Source: Arion vulgaris | Lineage: Eukaryota; Mollusca; Gastropoda; Stylommatophora; Arionidae | NCBI GenBank assembly: GCA_020796225.1 | Contig: CM036756.1 | Coordinates: 53,598,616 to 53,662,615, forward strand | Direction: 5' to 3' | Length of the DNA stretch: 64,000 bases | Shown here: one piece after another, positions 55,301 to 61,300 of the stretch | How positions within the stretch are numbered: position 1 is the first letter of the stretch | How the letters are laid out: each line of letters starts with the position of its first letter | Translations under genes and position numbers: made by a program | Notes under the pieces: model-generated | Told to the model about the DNA's origin: nothing | The model's database searches: none | Seen by the model: the letters and a program-made list of their open reading frames with translations, nothing else

Positions 55301-58300
55301 TCTCCATGTATTTGAAATTTATACATCTGTTATCATCTGACCAAGATATAAGAAACTTTTTACTTGATGTAGCAATTCTGGATATTTATAAATACTTGAA
55401 GTAGTAATATGAACTTTTGAATACAAGTCATGTACCTATTTTTTGTGTATATAGTAGACACTTCATCTCTCTAATAGTTGATTATATGAAGGTTGTACTT
55501 TATATTATTGATCTAGTTGTATACTAATGAATGTTGTGAGCAGGATAGTACAAGTCATGTACCTAATTATTTCTGTATTCTATTCACCACAGGGATCAGC
55601 AGAGGTTGGTTCCTTTCCGAGGAAGTAAACTGACACACATGCTTCAAAACTACTTTAATGGCAATGGCAGAGCCGTCATGATTGTCAATGTTAGCCAGTG
55701 TGCATCTATGTATGATGACACTTTACATGTCTTAAAATTTTCTACCATTGCCAAGCAGGTAAAGTACATAGCAAAACCACCTGAACCAGCTAAGAAACCA
55801 AAGGAGAAAAAGGTCATCCCTCCTGCCCAAAGACCATCAATTGCATGGGAAGTGTTGGGTAAGAATAAATACAATTACTGTTTTTAAAATGTCATTGTTT
55901 ATGTAATTATTGAAGATCATAGCTGCTTGAAGAATTCTGCTCCCAAATTATATAGATGAATTTTTGTCTGTGACACCGAGATGTTCACTTTGGACCATAA
56001 CTTCACTTAAACTTCTTGTTGATTATCCTGATAACAGACTTCCTTTACTAAAACAGCATGGCTCGACATCATCTCTGTTGTGGTGTTTCGAGGACATCTG
56101 TGGTTAAACCATTGTCTTGCACCCCGGAGGTCATGGTTTTGAAGCTATGTTGTTCTGTTAACTAGTGCAGTTTCCCCCGATGATACCTAGGATTGTTATT
56201 GAAGCGACACAGTTTGTGCTAATGGCAATACTCTCGGTAGGTGGCATGTCATTTCTGTGGTGAGGGACTGATCCGAATGGAGAAAACACAATGTAATAAG
56301 TCGATCCCTTGTCTTTAGACCCTTCTGATGTGGTAAAGTCTACTGAAGAATGACACCAAACGCCTAGAAGATAATCGAGCCATCCATCTACAGCATACTT
56401 TAGAGGTTGTAAGAGAATCAAGGCAAAGTTTTACTCTAGAGTAGAATACTACCAAGCTTGTGACATCATGCACACCAGAAGAAATACTTAATGGAGTTAA
56501 AAGTATAAACTACACTGTTTAGTGCAGGTAACAAGAGGAAATAGTGGAGCGTAAATGGATTAGAGCGCAGCTCCCATGCTGGAGACCTGGGTTTAATCCA
56601 CGATATGGCCAAGGAGTTTGTTCTATTGAGGGAATAAAGAAACATCCTAACCTGAACAGTTTTGCTGCGACTGCACTAACCTTGCAGTCATTAAATTCCA
56701 CAGGCTCATGTCCCTCCTGTCCTACACCACACAAAAAACAGTATCACAGGCAGTAATGGTAGTTAACAGGGATTGATCATACTGTTTTCAAATAAACACC
56801 ATAACAATTCTCTGTTTCGTAAAAATTATCTGTTTATCTCAAATTACTTTTTTAAACATCCATTTGATCATGCAATTTCTATGTACTTTAAATTGTTTTC
56901 TTCAATCTTAGTAAAGGTTTTTCAAAAAAGAAATTGAAAGAGAAAGAACCTTTTGTCATATGGTATATTGAGGAATATGGTGTAATGTTCATAGATTTCC
57001 TTGTTCAGCAACACATGATGTGGACACATCACTCAGGCCACATTTTTTTCCCTATCCAGAGGCACTTGAACTTTTAGCTCTTCGCTTGGTGCCATGGACA
57101 TTGTAACCCTTCAGTTAGGTGCCAAGAACACCGTAAATCTGGAAAAACTGGCTTTTCTGCCAGCCCACGGAATATCTGGAAAAACTGTGGCTTTTCTGCC
57201 AGCCCACGGAATTGAACCAGCACTCACACCGTCGTCCAACACACTACGAACACACTGGGCAGGCGGGCGACTCTGTCCACATTACATCCAAGTGTTTCTC
57301 TGAAACCTAGTTTAGACTGGACCGGCAATTGAACCGAGCTCATCTGTCTAGGACCAACCGTATGTCATTCATAGAATTTTAAATTATTATCTGAATAGTC
57401 ATGCCAGTTAGCATGTCTATCAAAGAAATATATTAGAGTCCTTTGAATAATACAAATATATGTTAATTAATTTTAATCATCTTCTGTTACTGTAGCACCA
57501 TCAGAAAATGCAGTTCTGAAAGATGCTCAGAATCAGCCACTTCCAGCTGACGACGATGATGAGTACGATGCTGAGGACGATGATGAGTATGAAGATGAGA
57601 GTGATGAAAATGATCTAGAGAGTTTCGAAAATGAGAAGCAAATGATAAGCCTTATCAAAGTCAGTCCTGATCTCATTTTGTCGTGCCTATAAATATGTTT
57701 ATAAAGTTATCAGTGTTTGATTGTTTTAGAATAATCACCTATTAACAATTATTTGTAATATATATATATGTGATCAAGGTTTGCATCGGTTGAGTTGTGG
57801 TATTTTATATATTGTCTTTTTTAAAAAGTTTAAGTTTATAATCTGAATACTTTCAATTTGCCAATTGCTATATTAGTCGATTTTGAAAGTCCGGGACATA
57901 TTTCTTTAATAGGCACAGTCTCTCATCGTTTGGGACTTAAATATTTAGGAAATGGTACAATTTCGTAATCTATCAAATTAATGAAGTAAAAGATATGCGG
58001 TTGGATATGTAAGAAATATAAATATAAAAGAAATATATAAGAAAAGAAAAATTAAGGCCACAAACAAAGAGACGGGAAAAGATTAGTTGTTAGGCTTGAC
58101 TACAAGCGTTGGAGGAGTGTAAAGACAATTTATGAGGAAACTAAAGAGAAACGATTTGGAAGATCAGCGGAAAGGGATAACAAATGTAACTGTAAACAAG
58201 ATTTAAACTAAATTCCCATTCAAAGAACAGGTGCATCTGCTAGTTTCTTCTACAAGTAGCCACTGACCCCTAGATCACCTGAACGCCCCCCAAATGATGC

Positions 58301-61300
58301 TGAACCCACTATCGCCACCCTAGAAGGCTGCAGCACCCACTTGGGAATCTATGCTCTAGACCATAGATTCCCATACTTTTTCGGCCCACTTTGCACGACA
58401 TAAACTCTGTAATGCCCCCTCCTCATTATAACTGTTTGCCAACGCCCCCCCACCACATATATATATATATATATACATACATATAACATACATATATATA
58501 CATACATCTCTATTTTCACTTGACATAGAAAATTAAATTGGTATATATTTCTGTCATACATGGTCAGTTTTCAAATGATTATTTGACACTTGATATATTT
58601 GAACATGAAATAGCCACTTGATGAAAAAATGGATCGTGTAAGATGGGCATAAGATGTATTAAAATGCAGAATTCAAATTTTTAATGGTTATTAAATCGCA
58701 AAATCACGAAAACAAACTCCCCCAAATGCTTCAGGAACCCTTCCCCAGAAGGTTTCAGGGTGGGGCGGATACCTGGAACGCTGCTCTAGACCAACCCCTT
58801 ATTAACTAATCTTTATGACTTATATGAAGTTTGAGTCAAAGAGAGTGAACATTCGGCTGTGGTTTACATTGGGAGACCATTTCAGATAAGAAATATGTTC
58901 CTCAGTTTTTATGGGCACCTGGATTATTTACATCTACCCAAGGAATTTGTTTGCACTTGAATGTTTTTCTGTAAGGAGTAAAAAAAACTGAACATTGACC
59001 TGGTGTGCTCTGATCAGCTGCACTGGCAGTATCAGTCAGTCACCTCGTTACATCGGAACGTCTACTACACATTTCTTATTCGACACAAGAATACAGGAAA
59101 ATGTCACTTGTGTCTCCTAAGAAATTAGAAGTTGTTTTATTATATTGTTTTGTTGTCTGTATGAGTACATAAACTGCATCCACTGATAGCATTTCCCATG
59201 TCATATGTTCAAACACAATCAGCCAGAACTGTCAGGGCATTGTTACTTTGACTATCCAACAGCACTTGCCAGGATAGCTGTCCCAGACACGAGTATATAT
59301 ATCTGTGCTGGGACTCAATTTCTTCTTCAATGATTCAGCGGCACTTGGGTTCGTCTGCCACAGCGCGGACAGGTGATACAGATCATGCACTAGTTATCAG
59401 CAAAGTCAAAACACTTCTACGGAAAACCCATTCAACAAGACCACCCAAAGTCAGCGTCACTAAAATGGGGATGACAGAGAATAGGGAGACTTTCAGAAAG
59501 GCATTTACTGCTCTCTGTGAGAATGAAATGGAAGAATGTAGCGTAGACAAAATGTGGAACATTCTAAAATCTAACATATATGACTGCCATTGATTCCTTT
59601 GGCACCAAGAAATTCTCCAACAAAGATTGGGTCAAACAAAATGAAACAACACTCCCTACTTGAGGAAAAGAAAAGAGCCCTAATAAATTACAAAAGAAAT
59701 ACTCAAAAGTTCAAAGGACCATTGTCAGCACACAAAATCAGTATTGCAACGAGAGTCAAGGAGGTGTGCAAATGAATACTGGTCAAATCTATGTTCTGCA
59801 GTACAAAATGCTGCAGATATGAGCAACACCAAGGCAATGTACGAAAATATCAGAGTAGCTCTGTGACCAAATATAACAAAAGTTGCCCGACTAAGATCAG
59901 AAACAGGTGAGCCAATAACAGATATGACCAAACAGCTCGAAAGATGGGTAGAACATTATTCAAATCTTTACTCTGTGGAGAAACCAGCACACCCAGTCCT
60001 CGATCAGATCATATTGAAGCATCATGAACTAACCGAGCTGGATACCAAACCCACAGAGTTGGAACTTTCCGAAGCAATCAACAAACTTTCAAATGGCAAG
60101 GCATCAGGACTAGACAATATTCCTGCAGAAATCCTCAAATATAATCAGATGTCCTCCTGCCCCACCTCTACAATCTCCTTATTCAGTGCTGGAGAGAGGA
60201 GAATTTCCTCAGGACATGAGGGGTGCAAAGATAGTGACACTCCATAAAAACAAAGAGGATAAGGGGGACTAACAACTACAAAGGCATATCCCTTTTAAGT
60301 GTCACAGGCAAGGCTTTTGCACTAGTTCTTTCAATTCGACTACAGAAACTGGCGGAGCGTGTTTTTTTTTTTAGAGTATCTTTGTCTGAACCCCATGTTG
60401 TGCCAGCCAGCTTCTTCAATAGCTGTAATCTTCTTAATGCTTTGTATTTTACATTCACAATATGCTTCTTGAGGTTGAGCTGGCAATCAAGTGTTACTCC
60501 AAGATATGTGGGATGTTCTCTTAGCAGCTGGTGTTTGTCTAAATTCAAGGTGATATTCTGTTTGGCAACTTTGTGGCTAATAGTGAAGATGGTATACACG
60601 GTTGTGGCACAGTTTCTCGTCAGTTTCTATGTCTGGCAGTAGTCTTCTTAGATCTCCATTAAGTTTACTTGCTCCTTTCTTCATCCTCATGGCTTTGTCA
60701 GACCTTCGGCTGTTAGTGCTTTTTCAGCCGTAATCTGACTTGCAAAGTCATTGATGTATATGATATAGAGGGTGCAACTTAGGGATAAGACCTCCTTAGA
60801 AGAGATTCCATCATTTATTCTTTTTTGGATTGTCCTATCAATTAGGAAGTGCTTAATCCAGTTGTACATTTATCCATGTATTCCAATGTCCATCATCTTT
60901 ATAAGAAGGTTTTTTCCTCCATACCCGATCATAAACCGGCTGCAAGTCAAAGAAGATCCTGGGCATGGATTGACAAAGCAGTCAACAATAAAATCTCTCA
61001 ATCAGTAGCCATCCTATTGCAGGAAGCCCCTTGACTGATCTACACTGTGCAGTTTCTCCATCGTTCTTTTGGGTCCGTCCCCTCTTTCGTCTTCCCTCTG
61101 AAGTCCACTGCATGGCAACGTTCGCCTAGCTATATTTAGTTACTTCACCGAAAATATCATATCTATATTATTTCTCTTGATGGTACTTGGTGGCGTCTGT
61201 AGCTTAGGGGATAGTGACTCGGTCTATTAACCCCAGCGTTCTGAGTTTGAATCTCGCTGCGGACCGTTTCGTGTGGATTTGTACAAAAGGACGATGGCAC

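Noticed and set aside
58349..58561. Open frame with [16 protein letters not shown]
   Set aside because: Produced by the (TA)n/(CA)n tract inside the hAT-type MITE.
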